50,045 bases of DNA from Corynebacterium sp. (GCF_030532965.1 NZ_JAUNKC010000007.1:1-50045), one strand, 5' to 3'; shown: positions 9,579 to 18,863, counted from the stretch's first letter. The notes: generated by a model from the sequence alone, not told the origin. Translations and numbers: made by a program.

Positions 9579-10364
9579 TTAGTCGCGATACGACGCGTCG
9601 GTGTTATTCAACCACGCGTACACCAAACCAATGAGCACACCACCGCCCACGAAGTTACCCAACCACACCAACGTCCAGTTGATAGCGATATGGGACGCCG
9701 TGAAAAACTCCGGCAGCGGATCGGCACTGAATCCGACGATATTCACCAGCGAAAAATTGGCGATGACGTGCTCAGTACCCAGCCCCACGAACATGCCAAT
9801 CACGAACATCAACATGAAGAACTTTGCCGTGTAATCCTTAAGCACGGCGACCCCCACCATACCCATGTTGACCACAAAATTCGCCACTATGCCCTCCACA
9901 AATAGTCCCATCGGATCTTTGTGCAGCTTTTTATTAATCAGCGTCGACACAAACGACGAATCAGTCACGGCGGAAAACGCCTCGGCAAAACCTAGGGCAA
10001 AACCAACCAATAGCGCCCCCACCAAATTGAATACGGTGCAGACCACAAGAAGCTTCACCGCCACCGGTGCCGCCACGGTTTTGCGGTACAGCCCATAGAC
10101 CATATACATCATGTTTCCGGTGGCTAATTCCGCGCCCAATAACACTATGGTGGCAAGACCGATAAAGAAGAACATCGCAAATACGGGCCCGCCTAGGCCT
10201 GGCGCTAAGTTTTCTACCCGCTGCGCCATCACCGCTGAGAACGCGGTGCCAAGCGTCAAATACACCCCGGCCAGAACACTTCGCACCGCATAACGGCCGA
10301 ATTGGCGTTCCAGCAACTGCGTTTTCTTTACTACCATCGCATCTGCGGTGTCGTTGAGGCTCAT
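9579..10364 (-). CDS. Formate/nitrite transporter family channel
   Basis: Six-helix pentameric FNT-type channel for small monovalent anions (formate, nitrite or related). The 261-residue product shows the family signatures: GAELATGNMMYM in the first half, EGIVANFVVNMGMVG, the GLGTEHVIANFSLVN segment, and NFVGGGVLIG in the last helix. The substrate cannot be told from sequence; FocA-like and NirC-like are both possible. No formate or nitrite metabolism gene is adjacent. It stands alone between secY and the rplO end of the spc operon. Confidence 0.9.
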   Translation of the reverse strand: MSLNDTADAMVVKKTQLLERQFGRYAVRSVLAGVYLTLGTAFSAVMAQRVENLAPGLGGPVFAMFFFIGLATIVLLGAELATGNMMYMVYGLYRKTVAAPVAVKLLVVCTVFNLVGALLVGFALGFAEAFSAVTDSSFVSTLINKKLHKDPMGLFVEGIVANFVVNMGMVGVAVLKDYTAKFFMLMFVIGMFVGLGTEHVIANFSLVNIVGFSADPLPEFFTASHIAINWTLVWLGNFVGGGVLIGLVYAWLNNTDASYRD

Positions 10365-10448
10365 GTGGTTCTACCCCTTGTACGCGAAAAGCCATAGCGC
10401 AACGAAAGATTGCACCAGGTTCAAGTCTTACCGCACCGGCAACATAAT

Positions 10449-10499
10449 AGAAAATTTCCGTCGCCTAGATCGTTAAATCATTGACTACGGAAATTTTCT
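10449..10499 (-). terminator. Long-stem terminator after the small ORF
   Basis: A perfect 13-bp inverted repeat (AGAAAATTTCCGT at 10449-10461 and its complement at 10487-10499) has a 25-nt loop. It begins 8 nt past the stop of the ORF at 10507. It may also terminate transcription entering from the other side. Confidence 0.7.
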
Positions 10500-10506
10500 C
10501 AAGCTT

Positions 10507-10668
10507 TTAGTCGTCTTTTGATTCTTCTGAGAACTCAAAGCCAAACCTTGGTCGTGGATACTGACGAAAATAAGCCTCTGGGTCAGCGCGCAGAAAAGCC
10601 AAACGCTCTTTGTACAGCACGTCAGTGATTACGGACTTTGGAGCGAAGCGGAGCTTTCTTACGCACAT
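10507..10668 (-). CDS. Small unrecognised protein
   Basis: A 53-residue product from an ATG at 10668, basic at the start (MCVRKLRFAPKSV) and acidic at the end (FEFSEESKDD). Upstream extension to 10713 would run into the rplO terminator stem, so the short form is preferred. GGAGGG lies directly against this ATG, closer than ideal. A strong terminator just past its stop argues that it is a real gene. Function unknown. Confidence 0.45.
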   Translation of the reverse strand: MCVRKLRFAPKSVITDVLYKERLAFLRADPEAYFRQYPRPRFGFEFSEESKDD

Positions 10669-10691
10669 CCCTCCACCGCCCCGTCGACAAG

Positions 10692-10727
10692 CAAAAAACG
10701 CCAAGCGGATCATACCAGCCTGGCGTT
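10692..10727 (-). terminator. Terminator of the rpsH-rplO operon
   Basis: AAAACGCCA and TGGCGTTTT arms enclose a ~17-nt loop. On the minus strand the stem is followed by TTTTTTGC. It lies 22 nt past the rplO stop. Confidence 0.85.
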
Positions 10728-10748
10728 TTACGTGTCCGAGTATCTTAA

Positions 10749-11195
10749 CTACTTGGTGGTTACGGAACCACCAGCAGCTTCGATCTTCTCCTGTGCGGAC
10801 TTGGAGAATTTATCAGCGGTGACGTTGAGCTTAACGGTCAGTTCGCCTTCGCCAAGAACCTTAACAGGCTTCTTTGCGCGAACCAGGCCAGCTGCAACGA
10901 TGTCAGCAACGGTAACGTCGCCACCGTTAGGGAAAGCCTTCTCGAGGTCAGCAACGTTGACTACCTGGAAGATAACCTTGTTGCGGCTCTTGAAGCCCTT
11001 CAACTTAGGCAGACGCATGTGGATTGGCATTTGGCCACCCTCGAAAGCAGCCGAAACTTGCTTACGAGCCTTGGTACCCTTGGTACCGCGACCTGCGGTC
11101 TTACCCTTGGAAGCTTCACCGCGGCCTACGCGGGTCTTAGCTTTGTTTGCGCCTTTAGCTGGGCGCAGATCGTGGAGCTTGATTACATCGCTCAT
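10749..11195 (-). CDS. rplO: 50S ribosomal protein L15
   Basis: Late-assembling large-subunit protein, 148 residues. The N-terminal [20 protein letters not shown], the [14 protein letters not shown] segment and the [16 protein letters not shown] motif are typical. It is the last gene of this half of the spc operon, 3 nt after rpmD, and is followed by a terminator rather than by secY. Confidence 0.97.
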   Translation of the reverse strand: MSDVIKLHDLRPAKGANKAKTRVGRGEASKGKTAGRGTKGTKARKQVSAAFEGGQMPIHMRLPKLKGFKSRNKVIFQVVNVADLEKAFPNGGDVTVADIVAAGLVRAKKPVKVLGEGELTVKLNVTADKFSKSAQEKIEAAGGSVTTK

Positions 11196-11198
11196 GTT

Positions 11199-11384
11199 TT
11201 ACTCCCCTGCCACTTCTTCGACAGACACCATGTGACGTACGACCTGGATCATGCCGCGGGTCGAAGGTGTGTCTTCGCGGACGACGGAGTGGCCGATGCG
11301 CTTGAGGCCCAATGCAGCGATGTTCTTACGCTGCTTAGGGTTAGCACCAACCAGTCCCTTGTTTTGGGTGATCTTGAGGGCCAT
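11199..11384 (-). CDS. rpmD: 50S ribosomal protein L30
   Basis: 61-residue large-subunit protein ([20 protein letters not shown], then [20 protein letters not shown]). It sits 5 nt after rpsE and 3 nt before rplO, as in other spc operons. Confidence 0.96.
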   Translation of the reverse strand: MALKITQNKGLVGANPKQRKNIAALGLKRIGHSVVREDTPSTRGMIQVVRHMVSVEEVAGE

Positions 11385-11389
11385 TAGCT

Positions 11390-12010
11390 TTAAGCCTCCT
11401 GTCCTGCGCGGATGCGCAGCATACGAGCTGGGGCAACCTCTTCGAGGGTCTTGCCGCGACGGGCAGCGACCTCTTCAGGGCGAACCAGCTGCTTCAAGCC
11501 AGCAACGGTAGCGTGCACCACGTTGATAGCGTTGTCGGAGCCAAGCGACTTACACAGGATGTCCTGGACGCCTGCGCATTCGAGCACTGGACGTGCAGCA
11601 CCACCAGCGATAACACCGGTACCGGCGGCAGCTGGGCGCATCATAACGATGCCGGCTGCTGCTTCACCCTGAACTGGGTGGGTGATGGTGCCGCCAACCA
11701 TTGGGACGCGGAAGAAGTTCTTGCGAGCCTCTTCAGCACCCTTTTGGATTGCAGCTGGGACTTCCTTAGCCTTGCCGTAGCCAACGCCAACCATGCCTTT
11801 ACCGTCGCCAACGATGACGAGAGCGGTGAAGCTGAAGCGACGACCACCCTTAACAACCTTGGATACGCGGTTGATGGTTACGACACGCTCGATGTACTGG
11901 GAGCGCTCGTCTTGCTGCTGGTTACGACGATCGTCGCGGCGACCGCCGCGGCGCTCGTTCTTGTTCTCATCGGCGGAGCGTCCGCCGTCACGCCGTTCAC
12001 GTCCGGACAT
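11390..12010 (-). CDS. rpsE: 30S ribosomal protein S5
   Basis: Small-subunit protein at the mRNA entry channel, important for decoding fidelity; 206 residues. A roughly 45-residue charged Arg/Asp/Glu/Asn-rich N-terminal extension precedes the S5 core ([20 protein letters not shown], then [16 protein letters not shown] and [15 protein letters not shown]). Such extensions are common in actinobacteria. Upstream rplR is 37 nt away. Confidence 0.97.
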   Translation of the reverse strand: MSGRERRDGGRSADENKNERRGGRRDDRRNQQQDERSQYIERVVTINRVSKVVKGGRRFSFTALVIVGDGKGMVGVGYGKAKEVPAAIQKGAEEARKNFFRVPMVGGTITHPVQGEAAAGIVMMRPAAAGTGVIAGGAARPVLECAGVQDILCKSLGSDNAINVVHATVAGLKQLVRPEEVAARRGKTLEEVAPARMLRIRAGQEA

Positions 12011-12047
12011 TAGGCGTTCCTTCCGTTGTTGTTGATAGAGGTGATCA

Positions 12048-12452
12048 TTAGAACTTCAAACCACCTTCACGAGCTGCGTCGGCCAGTGCGGCAACACGGC
12101 CGTGGTATTTGTAGCCAGCACGGTCGAAAACGATCTTTTCGATGCCAGCTGCCTTGGCGCGCTCAGCAATGAGTTCGCCAACCTTAGCTGCCTTTGCCTT
12201 CTTGTCACCGTCGATGCCAGCAACAGCTGCTTCCATGGAGGAAGCGGCAGCCAGGGTGTGACCAGCGAGGTCGTCGATAACCTGGACGTGCATGTGGCGG
12301 GAGGTACGGTGAACGACAAGACGCGGTGCCTCTGGGGTGCCCCGCAGCGTCTTGCGGATACGGTTGTGGCGGCGTGCGCGAGCTTCGCGACGGCGGGTGG
12401 AGATGTCCTTGCCAACCGGCGTGCGCTTGTTGTTGTTCTCGTTGTTGCTCAT
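12048..12452 (-). CDS. rplR: 50S ribosomal protein L18
   Basis: 5S rRNA-binding large-subunit protein, 134 residues. After a polar Asn-rich start come the conserved [19 protein letters not shown] and [18 protein letters not shown] segments and the C-terminal [25 protein letters not shown]. It starts 3 nt after rplF. Confidence 0.97.
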   Translation of the reverse strand: MSNNENNNKRTPVGKDISTRRREARARRHNRIRKTLRGTPEAPRLVVHRTSRHMHVQVIDDLAGHTLAAASSMEAAVAGIDGDKKAKAAKVGELIAERAKAAGIEKIVFDRAGYKYHGRVAALADAAREGGLKF

Positions 12453-12455
12453 TGC

Positions 12456-12992
12456 TTACTTACCCGTCTTTCCGACCTTGCGACGGATCTGCTCGCCTTC
12501 GTAGCGAATACCCTTGCCCTTGTAAGGATCGTCCTTACGGAGCTTACGGATGATGGCGGCGATCTGTCCGACCTTTTGCTTGTCGATACCGGAGACGGAC
12601 AGCTTGGTGTTGCCGTCCACGGCGAAAGTAATACCCTCCGGTGCCTTGATCAGCACTGGGTGAGAGTAGCCGAGGGAGAACTCCAGGTCCTGGCCCTTAG
12701 CCTGAACACGGTAACCAACACCGAAGATTTCCATCTTGATGGTGTAGCCTTCGGTCACACCAACAACGAGGTTGTTAACCAAGGAGCGGGATAGGCCGTG
12801 CAGAGAACGGTTCTTGCGGTTGTCATCCGGACGGGTGACAACGATCTGGCCGTCTTCGAGAGCAACTTTGATTGGCTCAGCAACAGTGTGGGACAGGGTA
12901 CCCTTTGGACCCTTAACCTCAACGAACTGGCCGTCAATCTTGACCTCTACGTTTGCAGGGACAGCGATAGGCTGCTTACCAACACGTGACAT
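12456..12992 (-). CDS. rplF: 50S ribosomal protein L6
   Basis: Two-domain large-subunit protein near the factor-binding centre; 178 residues. Typical stretches are [26 protein letters not shown], the [14 protein letters not shown] segment and the C-terminal [21 protein letters not shown]. It is 13 nt downstream of rpsH. Confidence 0.97.
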   Translation of the reverse strand: MSRVGKQPIAVPANVEVKIDGQFVEVKGPKGTLSHTVAEPIKVALEDGQIVVTRPDDNRKNRSLHGLSRSLVNNLVVGVTEGYTIKMEIFGVGYRVQAKGQDLEFSLGYSHPVLIKAPEGITFAVDGNTKLSVSGIDKQKVGQIAAIIRKLRKDDPYKGKGIRYEGEQIRRKVGKTGK

Positions 12993-13005
12993 TATCGCTC
13001 CTCCC

Positions 13006-13404
13006 TTACCAGACGTAGGCGAGAACTTCTCCGCCTACACCCTTCTCGTAAGCCTGACGGTCGGTGAGCAAACCTTGGGAGGTGGAGATGATAGCCACAC
13101 CCAGGCCGCCGAGAACCTTCGGCAAGTTGTTGGACTTTGCGTACACACGAAGACCTGGCTTGGAAACGCGGCGAACACCAGAGATGGAGCGCTCGCGGGA
13201 TGGGCCGTACTTCAGTTCAAGGGTCAAGGTCTTACCAACCTTGGCGTCCTCAACGGTGTAATCAGCAATGTAGCCTTCGGACTTCAAGATCTCAGCAATG
13301 TTTGCCTTGAGCTTGGAGGAAGGCATGGATACGGAGTCGTGGTGTGCGTGGTTTGCGTTACGCACGCGCGACAGCATATCCGCAATTGGATCTGTCATGG
13401 TCAT
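13006..13404 (-). CDS. rpsH: 30S ribosomal protein S8
   Basis: Primary 16S rRNA-binding protein. The 132-residue form starts [18 protein letters not shown] at the ATG at 13404 and ends [24 protein letters not shown] is the conserved C-terminal signature. The frame stays open upstream to 13536, but the extension is unlike S8. It is the first gene of the second spc segment; rpsN is absent between rplE and rpsH. Confidence 0.97.
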   Translation of the reverse strand: MTMTDPIADMLSRVRNANHAHHDSVSMPSSKLKANIAEILKSEGYIADYTVEDAKVGKTLTLELKYGPSRERSISGVRRVSKPGLRVYAKSNNLPKVLGGLGVAIISTSQGLLTDRQAYEKGVGGEVLAYVW

Positions 13405-13723
13405 AAAAGTGACCCATAAGCCTTTCTCGTCGCGGTTCCTCCCACCTTCAAAAGCGTCACCGCATATTATCGGCCACTTTTCGCGCCCCAAGCTCAATAG
13501 CTGGGGTGCTCGCTGCCACATTTTAAGCGGTCGCACAAGGCGGGGGGCCTACAACAATGTAGGTGAATAAATGTCTAAACTCGGATGCGATTAAACCCAG
13601 GAAAAGGGCATAAAAGTCCGAGGGGATACTTTACACTTGCAGCGCCAGCTATTGCAACTAGCGTCCGCTTGTCGACGCGACCAGCGCCGCGGCCTCCCCC
13701 ACTGCCTTGGTTTCATTACGCGG
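13405..13723. promoter_or_regulatory. Gene-free gap expected to hold the rpsH operon promoter
   Basis: 319 nt between the PAP2 gene stop and rpsH. Since the spc operon is split, this gap must carry the promoter for rpsH-rplO. A minus-strand TTAAAAT at 13520-13526 is a candidate -10 element, but no well-spaced -35 is seen. I see no gene here. Confidence 0.35.
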
Positions 13724-14935
13724 TTACGGGGTCACCTTAAGATTTCCGTTCGCGTCAATGGTGTAGTTTGCGGTGAAAGCCCGTCCGAGATTAAGCCGCT
13801 GCCAGGAACCGGTGCCTCGTTGATTATCTAGAGGGTGGCCTGCTGGAAGTGCGGTCTGCCGCAGAATTTCCGCACGCTGGTGATAGTTAAGCTCCGGAAA
13901 CCGTTCCGATAGAAGGTCCGGCGCTTGTTGCGGCACCACCATCGGCGCATCGGGTGCCCAGATGGTCGGGAAATTGTAGTGCAGTTTTTCCGTGTAATCG
14001 GTTAACAAATCGGCGTTGCCTGTCGGCGCGGGCAGGCATTCTGCGAGGGGTTTTCCGCAACGCCACTGCAATTCCGCCCGGATTTCTTCGCCCGCAGCAC
14101 GCAATGCGGCTTTCATCTTGGGATCATTCCACCGATCCGCAGCCGCGGCAGTTCCGGTCATCCTGCCGCCAATCACATCGAGTGGATAATGCACCCCCAG
14201 CACGATTCGGCTGTGCCCGGCAGATGTCGCGCGAGCCAAAAGTTGCGGGGCTGCTTCCGGCAGGATGACGGCTAATAGCGTCGCAGCCCAGGTCACCTGG
14301 TTGGTGTGCCCGGACGGGAAGGATTGGGAGGTTGGGTAGATGTCGCGTTCGGGGATGGTCATGCGATGTACCTGCTCCGGCGCAACGATAAACGGACGCT
14401 TATAGTTAAAGACCCGCTTTTCGACGAAGGTGGAACTGGCGATCCCACCGGCACGGGCGAACCAACCGCCGTCGAAAAGCATTTGCGTCTTAGGCAGTCG
14501 GTTATCCCGAATCGCCGCCCTAAAATGCGCCCCTACCTCAGGGCCAAACGCCTCCGATAGCGGCGTTAACACCCCGGAGAAATCCGCCAAAGCATCCTGT
14601 TGCGCTTGGGCTACTCGTGCCGGATCGGCCAGTGCTGCATTATTCTCCGCGATTACGAGCTCGAGGTTCCGGCGCAGGGTCTCTGGATGCTTGGAACGAA
14701 TCTCATTGAACACGTCCACCACCGGAACGTAGCCGCCGCCAGGATAGGAAGAGACGTCGGAGACGTATCCCACATAGTCCGCGACCGTGAAGGGAACCGG
14801 AACTGGTGCGTGCGGAAATTCGACAATAGGGCCCTGACCTGGCAAATGTTGTGGAAGTTGCGGAATTTCCACCGCTGCCACCGGGGTGGTAAACGCTACG
14901 AGCCAAACCGTTAACGCGGCCGCAATCGCACGCAC
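13724..14935 (-). CDS. Secreted PAP2-family (class A-type) phosphatase
   Basis: Predicted exported acid phosphatase or lipid phosphatase of the PAP2 superfamily. The 403-residue protein has a signal peptide (cleavage near TPVAA at 18-22) and all three catalytic motifs: KX6RP at K173-P181, PSGH at 207-210 and SRX5HX3D at S242-D253. No further membrane helices are evident, so it resembles soluble exported phosphatases more than membrane lipid phosphatases. A C-terminal ~110-residue extension with Cys and Pro is of unknown role. It is divergent from the HtaA-like gene. Two copies of the CGTCGAAAAGC word, in opposite orientations, lie within it. Confidence 0.9.
   Translation of the reverse strand: MRAIAAALTVWLVAFTTPVAAVEIPQLPQHLPGQGPIVEFPHAPVPVPFTVADYVGYVSDVSSYPGGGYVPVVDVFNEIRSKHPETLRRNLELVIAENNAALADPARVAQAQQDALADFSGVLTPLSEAFGPEVGAHFRAAIRDNRLPKTQMLFDGGWFARAGGIASSTFVEKRVFNYKRPFIVAPEQVHRMTIPERDIYPTSQSFPSGHTNQVTWAATLLAVILPEAAPQLLARATSAGHSRIVLGVHYPLDVIGGRMTGTAAAADRWNDPKMKAALRAAGEEIRAELQWRCGKPLAECLPAPTGNADLLTDYTEKLHYNFPTIWAPDAPMVVPQQAPDLLSERFPELNYHQRAEILRQTALPAGHPLDNQRGTGSWQRLNLGRAFTANYTIDANGNLKVTP
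14416..14426 (-). repeat. CGTCGAAAAGC word, copy 2
   Basis: Exact 11-mer in the PAP2 gene, read there as Val-Glu-Lys within the KX6RP region. Confidence 0.7.
14470..14480 (+). repeat. CGTCGAAAAGC word, copy 3
   Basis: Exact 11-mer 43 nt from copy 2 in inverted orientation, read on the coding strand as Leu-Phe-Asp-Gly. Confidence 0.7.
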
Positions 14936-15144
14936 TGGTACTCCTTTTGAAGTCTTTAGTTTTTAAAGCTGCCTCATTATGTCACGAAAACCGGGGGTAT
15001 CAATTCAATACAGAACCCGCCGCGTAAAAGCTCTGAATTTGTAATTATCCATCACGAAATTTTGGCGGCAGCCATATCACTTACAGATTCGTCGAAATCT
15101 ACAATTCTCAATATCACTTATAAGATTGCTTACCCCCACTTAAA

Positions 15145-15163
15145 AAAGGTTAGCCAGACCTAT
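15145..15163 (+). promoter_or_regulatory. DtxR-like iron box upstream of the haem genes
   Basis: The 19-mer AAAGGTTAGCCAGACCTAT matches 15 of 19 positions of the corynebacterial DtxR consensus TWAGGTTAGSCTAACCTWA. It overlaps a candidate -10 element, TATATT at 15161-15166. It lies 121 nt before the GTG of the HtaA-like gene. This placement fits iron-dependent repression of the downstream pair. The rest of the 348-nt gap (14936-15283) is AT-rich and holds no gene. Confidence 0.7.
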
Positions 15164-15283
15164 ATTAATTGGCTAAGTTTTTTATTGGATAAGTAGTCTC
15201 AAAGAACTAATTTCTGACCACTTTTTCAATAAATCCGTGACGAATGTTCAGTGGAATCATACCGAAAGGAAAAGGTAACCACA

Positions 15284-17521
15284 GTGGGAATCTTCAGTTT
15301 CCGGCACCGCGTGGTCATTGCCGCCGCAACTGCCGCTGCGCTACTGCCTATTCAGCCGGTGAGCTGGGCGCAGGACGCCCCAACTGGCTCACTGTCATGG
15401 GGTATCCGCGCAAGCTTCGACAATTACACCGGTGGTGCCACCTTCATTGAAGACGGAGCAACCCGCGAGAATAACGCTTTCAGCTTCCCGTTAAAGTCTT
15501 ATTCTTTTGATCGCGAAGCTGAGCACACCGAGGCACAGTTCAGCGGAACCGTGCGCTACCGCAAATACTGTAGCGGTGGTAGCGACAAAGACCCTCAATC
15601 CGTATGCCAATTGGATTTGACCTTTAAAAATCCAAAAGTCGTAATTGACAAAGATGGCTCCTACGTAGAAGCCACCGTTCGCTCCCGACAATACAATAAA
15701 AACTCGTTCTACGAGCCCAAAGAACCAGTAAAGATCGCCACGTTGGCTACCGTCAGTGGCAACTTCACCCAAGCCAACGGTCAGGTTAACTGGTCGCGGA
15801 TCCCAACCCGGTTGACCGAAGAGGGCGTTTCCATGTTCTCCGAGTTCTACGAGCGTGGCGAGGGTCTCGACCCACTAAGCTTCACCGCAAACGGCGATGG
15901 TGCCCGCCCTTCCACAGATAAGGGCTTGTCGGTCTTCCCAACCGCCTGGTCCGCCAATGCTGAATATGATGAACTACACTCGTTGTATCCGGTGGGAAAT
16001 AATGTGTTGGTGGCAGTCGCTAAAAAAGGTCTCTTCTTGGTAAGCCCCGAGATGAAGACCATTAGCTCTGTGGAACTACCACTAAGCCAAAATGGAATCG
16101 GGGCATTTGATGCTTCATCAGACTACTATTACTACACCGAAACCAACAACTCACCGTTATCCAACGAGTTGAAGCGAGTAAAGGTCAACGCTTCTGGTTT
16201 CAGTGCGGCCGAAATCGTAGGTACAGTTCCTGGCAGTATTTATGCCGTCGGGATTCACCCAAAAACCAATAAAGGTGTCGTCATTTCTGCCGAGCAACCT
16301 GCGTCATTTAGCACCCCTCCCGATCAGCAAGCTGCTTATCTCACGCCAATAATCGGCGCGGATTTGGGAACCTCGATTACTTTGCCAACATCATCCGACA
16401 TTGTTGGTAATCCCGTTTCTGGCGATTCTGTCTTCGCGCCACGGTTTTTCCCTCGAGCCGCGCGCACCCAATTGTTACCAATGGATGATGGAACTTTCAC
16501 ATACTATGCCAATAGTGAGCCTGCCATTTTTCCTGGCGATAGCAAAGCTGCAAAGAACGTACTAATTTCCATTGACCCCACCGCTACTTCGCCGGGGGAA
16601 GCTGCGAAGTTCATGCCTCAGTCTCAGCCAGAAATCAGCACAGCGTACATGGAGGGCTATGCAACCAATGGCCGCCAAATCATCCGTTGGAATAAAAATA
16701 GTGTCGCGGCTTACGCTATGATTGAGGTTCTCGATTACGCAAACCGTGAAGTAACTACTTCCGGCAGGAAACAACCTCCCGTTGCGGGTCTCGCTGGTGT
16801 CGCCTGGGATGCCGATAACAACCCCGTGATGTATTCCGGCAATAATTCCAAGCTCATCTGGTTCGACATTAATACTCTCGCCCCGATCACCGAAGACGGT
16901 GCACCAAAAGAAGCCGTGATTCCTAACGGCCGGGAAACCAACAACATTTACCAGGCAAATATGATAACCACGCCTAACGGTAGCCTCTACGTCCCTTCAC
17001 TGAATGAGTCGCGCGGCGACCACGTAGAATACTACGAATTGGTTCGGCTGTACGACACTAAGAAGCAAGTTCAGGACGAACCTTCCGAGGAAGACAAGCA
17101 GCGTCAAAAGCAACGGGAAGAAGAAGCTCGCAAGAAGCTCATCAAGCTCAATTATGACGAAGCCAAGGCTCGTCTCGACAAGGCGAAGGAAGATCTGGCT
17201 AAAGCCGAGGCTGACAAAGATACCGCAGCCATCGACAAAGCGAAGAAGGCCGTAGCGGAGGCAGAAAAGAGCTACGAAGAGGCCGCAGCGGAATACAAAA
17301 AGGCATTCCCGGACCAGCCAGGCGATAACAACACCCCTGGTAACCCAGGCGATAACCAGAAGCCTGACGACGACACCAAACCAGGTGGTTCTGGAAGCTC
17401 AAGCCCGGGTGCCATCGCCGGAATCGTGATCGGTGTTCTAGCACTCATCGGCGCTGCAGTTGCAGCAATCTCGAATTTCTTGCCACAACTGTCCGGGATG
17501 TTTAAGAACTTCCGGTTCTAA
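15284..17521 (+). CDS. HtaA-domain haem-binding surface protein (ChtA-like)
   Basis: Predicted haem or haemoglobin receptor at the cell surface. The GTG at 15284 follows GGAAAAGG at good spacing; an earlier GTG at 15251 lacks a site. A signal peptide ends near PVSWA. One HtaA domain follows (GSLSWGIRASFDNYTGG through about residue 200). The middle ~230-590 region has repeated short beta-like segments (LVAVAKKGLFLVS, YAVGIHPKTNKGVV, GVAWDADNNPV), perhaps a propeller. Next come a Lys/Glu/Ala coiled coil (about 610-690), a Gly/Pro/Asp linker and a C-terminal membrane helix (AIAGIVIGVLALIG) with a short tail. A single N-terminal HtaA domain resembles C. diphtheriae ChtA or ChtC more than two-domain HtaA. 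A DtxR-like box precedes it. Confidence 0.85.
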   Translation: MGIFSFRHRVVIAAATAAALLPIQPVSWAQDAPTGSLSWGIRASFDNYTGGATFIEDGATRENNAFSFPLKSYSFDREAEHTEAQFSGTVRYRKYCSGGSDKDPQSVCQLDLTFKNPKVVIDKDGSYVEATVRSRQYNKNSFYEPKEPVKIATLATVSGNFTQANGQVNWSRIPTRLTEEGVSMFSEFYERGEGLDPLSFTANGDGARPSTDKGLSVFPTAWSANAEYDELHSLYPVGNNVLVAVAKKGLFLVSPEMKTISSVELPLSQNGIGAFDASSDYYYYTETNNSPLSNELKRVKVNASGFSAAEIVGTVPGSIYAVGIHPKTNKGVVISAEQPASFSTPPDQQAAYLTPIIGADLGTSITLPTSSDIVGNPVSGDSVFAPRFFPRAARTQLLPMDDGTFTYYANSEPAIFPGDSKAAKNVLISIDPTATSPGEAAKFMPQSQPEISTAYMEGYATNGRQIIRWNKNSVAAYAMIEVLDYANREVTTSGRKQPPVAGLAGVAWDADNNPVMYSGNNSKLIWFDINTLAPITEDGAPKEAVIPNGRETNNIYQANMITTPNGSLYVPSLNESRGDHVEYYELVRLYDTKKQVQDEPSEEDKQRQKQREEEARKKLIKLNYDEAKARLDKAKEDLAKAEADKDTAAIDKAKKAVAEAEKSYEEAAAEYKKAFPDQPGDNNTPGNPGDNQKPDDDTKPGGSGSSSPGAIAGIVIGVLALIGAAVAAISNFLPQLSGMFKNFRF

Positions 17522-17550
17522 AATATCCCACTCCCCTAGTTCACTTTGTG

Positions 17551-17575
17551 CTGTGGCTAATTTGCCAAGCCACAG
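17551..17575 (+). promoter_or_regulatory. Intercistronic hairpin
   Basis: CTGTGGCT at 17551-17558 pairs with AGCCACAG at 17568-17575 between the two haem genes, 26 nt before the second ATG. The trailing TACATTCTTTTTC is only loosely T-rich, so this may be a partial terminator or an mRNA processing and stability element that sets the ratio of the two proteins. Confidence 0.5.
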
Positions 17576-17601
17576 TACATTCTTTTTCAGAGGTAGCAAC
17601 C

Positions 17602-18804
17602 ATGAACCCACACAATAATCGTTTCTTCCCGTTGCTCATCGCAGCTGCAGTCGTCATCCCGGCACCAGTGGTTTCCGCCACTGTTGTCCCAGACATTGCC
17701 CTCGCGCAAGAAGCCCCCGGCGGACATCATGATCCAGCTGGCGGTGATGATAACTATCAAACAACAGACGCAATGCCGCACAAGTACTTCTATAGCCCAG
17801 TAGCTGACAGCGCAAAATACGAGGGTGAAGTAAAAAGCTTCCTTGCCGTGAGTCAGATACGGCATCTATTTCACACTGCAGCCTACAACGAAAAGTATGC
17901 CAACTACCGAGGTAAGTCTCCTGAGGAAGCAGCTCGGATCGGTGTAATACATCAGCTTTCTGAGGACAACTGCTATATGGCAAAAGCACGTTTGTCACTT
18001 TCTATCATGAAGTACGAAGGCGATGCCGAGGCCCGCTCCCTGGATCTGACGAAGGTCGGATTCGATGCGGTAGAAACCGAAAAAGCGTTTGCGATTTTAA
18101 AGCGTGGCGGCGATGAAACAGAAGCAGCTCGTGATGCCGCCCGCGCCGCGGGTGCCGATGACAAAACGATCGGCCTACACAATAACCGACTGAAGATTTT
18201 CTCCGATGGTGAAAACCGATTGAGTACCGTTGTCAATGTGCTTAAAGCTGGTAAAGTCACCGAAGAATACGATGCCTTCGCTGTCACAGACTGGGGGGTT
18301 GGAGAAGATTTCGTCAAGTGCGAATATGGTACCAGTGATGACGATACATGCAACCGGATCAATGAGATCCAGCCTGATCGACGCAAGCACTTCGGCGGGC
18401 ACCCATTGTCAAACGTCGCCAAGAGCCTAGACATTGCCAAGGTTTCGCCTTCCGATAACTCCGCCGCAACCGCTATCAGCGCTTCCGGAACGGCCAACCG
18501 CGACAAGGTTCTCGACTCATACAACTTCAATGCGGATCAGGCACCAGCGCCAGATACCAATCCCGCGCCAAAGCCGAACGAACCAACCACCACTGCTCCT
18601 ACTCCGAAACCTGAAGACCCTACTTCCACAACGACTCCAGCACCGAGCACCGAGCAGCCACCAGGATCTAATGATAAGAAATCATTCCCACATGCCGCTG
18701 TATGGGGATCGTTAGCCGCCATCATCGCTGTCATCGCTGCTGTGATCGCTGGTTTCAGCCAGTTTGGACCACAGCTCATGAAAGCACTGAACATCAAGTT
18801 CTAA
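17602..18804 (+). CDS. Surface protein resembling haemoglobin-haptoglobin binding HbpA
   Basis: A 400-residue exported protein. It has a signal peptide (cleavage near DIALAQ), a helical globular domain of about 250 residues with four Cys, and a Pro/Thr-rich stalk (about 320-365). A C-terminal membrane helix (WGSLAAIIAVIAAVIAGF) ends in FGPQLMKALNIKF. The ATG at 17602 has AGAGG ahead; a GTG at 17548 is less likely. Architecture and partner gene suggest an HbpA-type haemoprotein receptor, but I recall the family only by overall layout, so the name is an inference. It is downstream of the HtaA-like gene and probably in the same iron-controlled transcript. Confidence 0.7.
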   Translation: MNPHNNRFFPLLIAAAVVIPAPVVSATVVPDIALAQEAPGGHHDPAGGDDNYQTTDAMPHKYFYSPVADSAKYEGEVKSFLAVSQIRHLFHTAAYNEKYANYRGKSPEEAARIGVIHQLSEDNCYMAKARLSLSIMKYEGDAEARSLDLTKVGFDAVETEKAFAILKRGGDETEAARDAARAAGADDKTIGLHNNRLKIFSDGENRLSTVVNVLKAGKVTEEYDAFAVTDWGVGEDFVKCEYGTSDDDTCNRINEIQPDRRKHFGGHPLSNVAKSLDIAKVSPSDNSAATAISASGTANRDKVLDSYNFNADQAPAPDTNPAPKPNEPTTTAPTPKPEDPTSTTTPAPSTEQPPGSNDKKSFPHAAVWGSLAAIIAVIAAVIAGFSQFGPQLMKALNIKF

Positions 18805-18810
18805 GAACCA

Positions 18811-18856
18811 AAAAATCCTTGGGGTTGCAGAATCTTCTGCGACACCAAGGATTTTT
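18811..18856. terminator. Bidirectional terminator between haem and ABC genes
   Basis: A 12-bp perfect stem (AAAAATCCTTGG at 18811-18822 and its complement at 18845-18856) encloses an inner GCAGAA/TTCTGC stem. It lies between two convergent genes and has A- and T-rich ends, so it can serve both. Confidence 0.85.
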
Positions 18857-18863
18857 CTTATGC

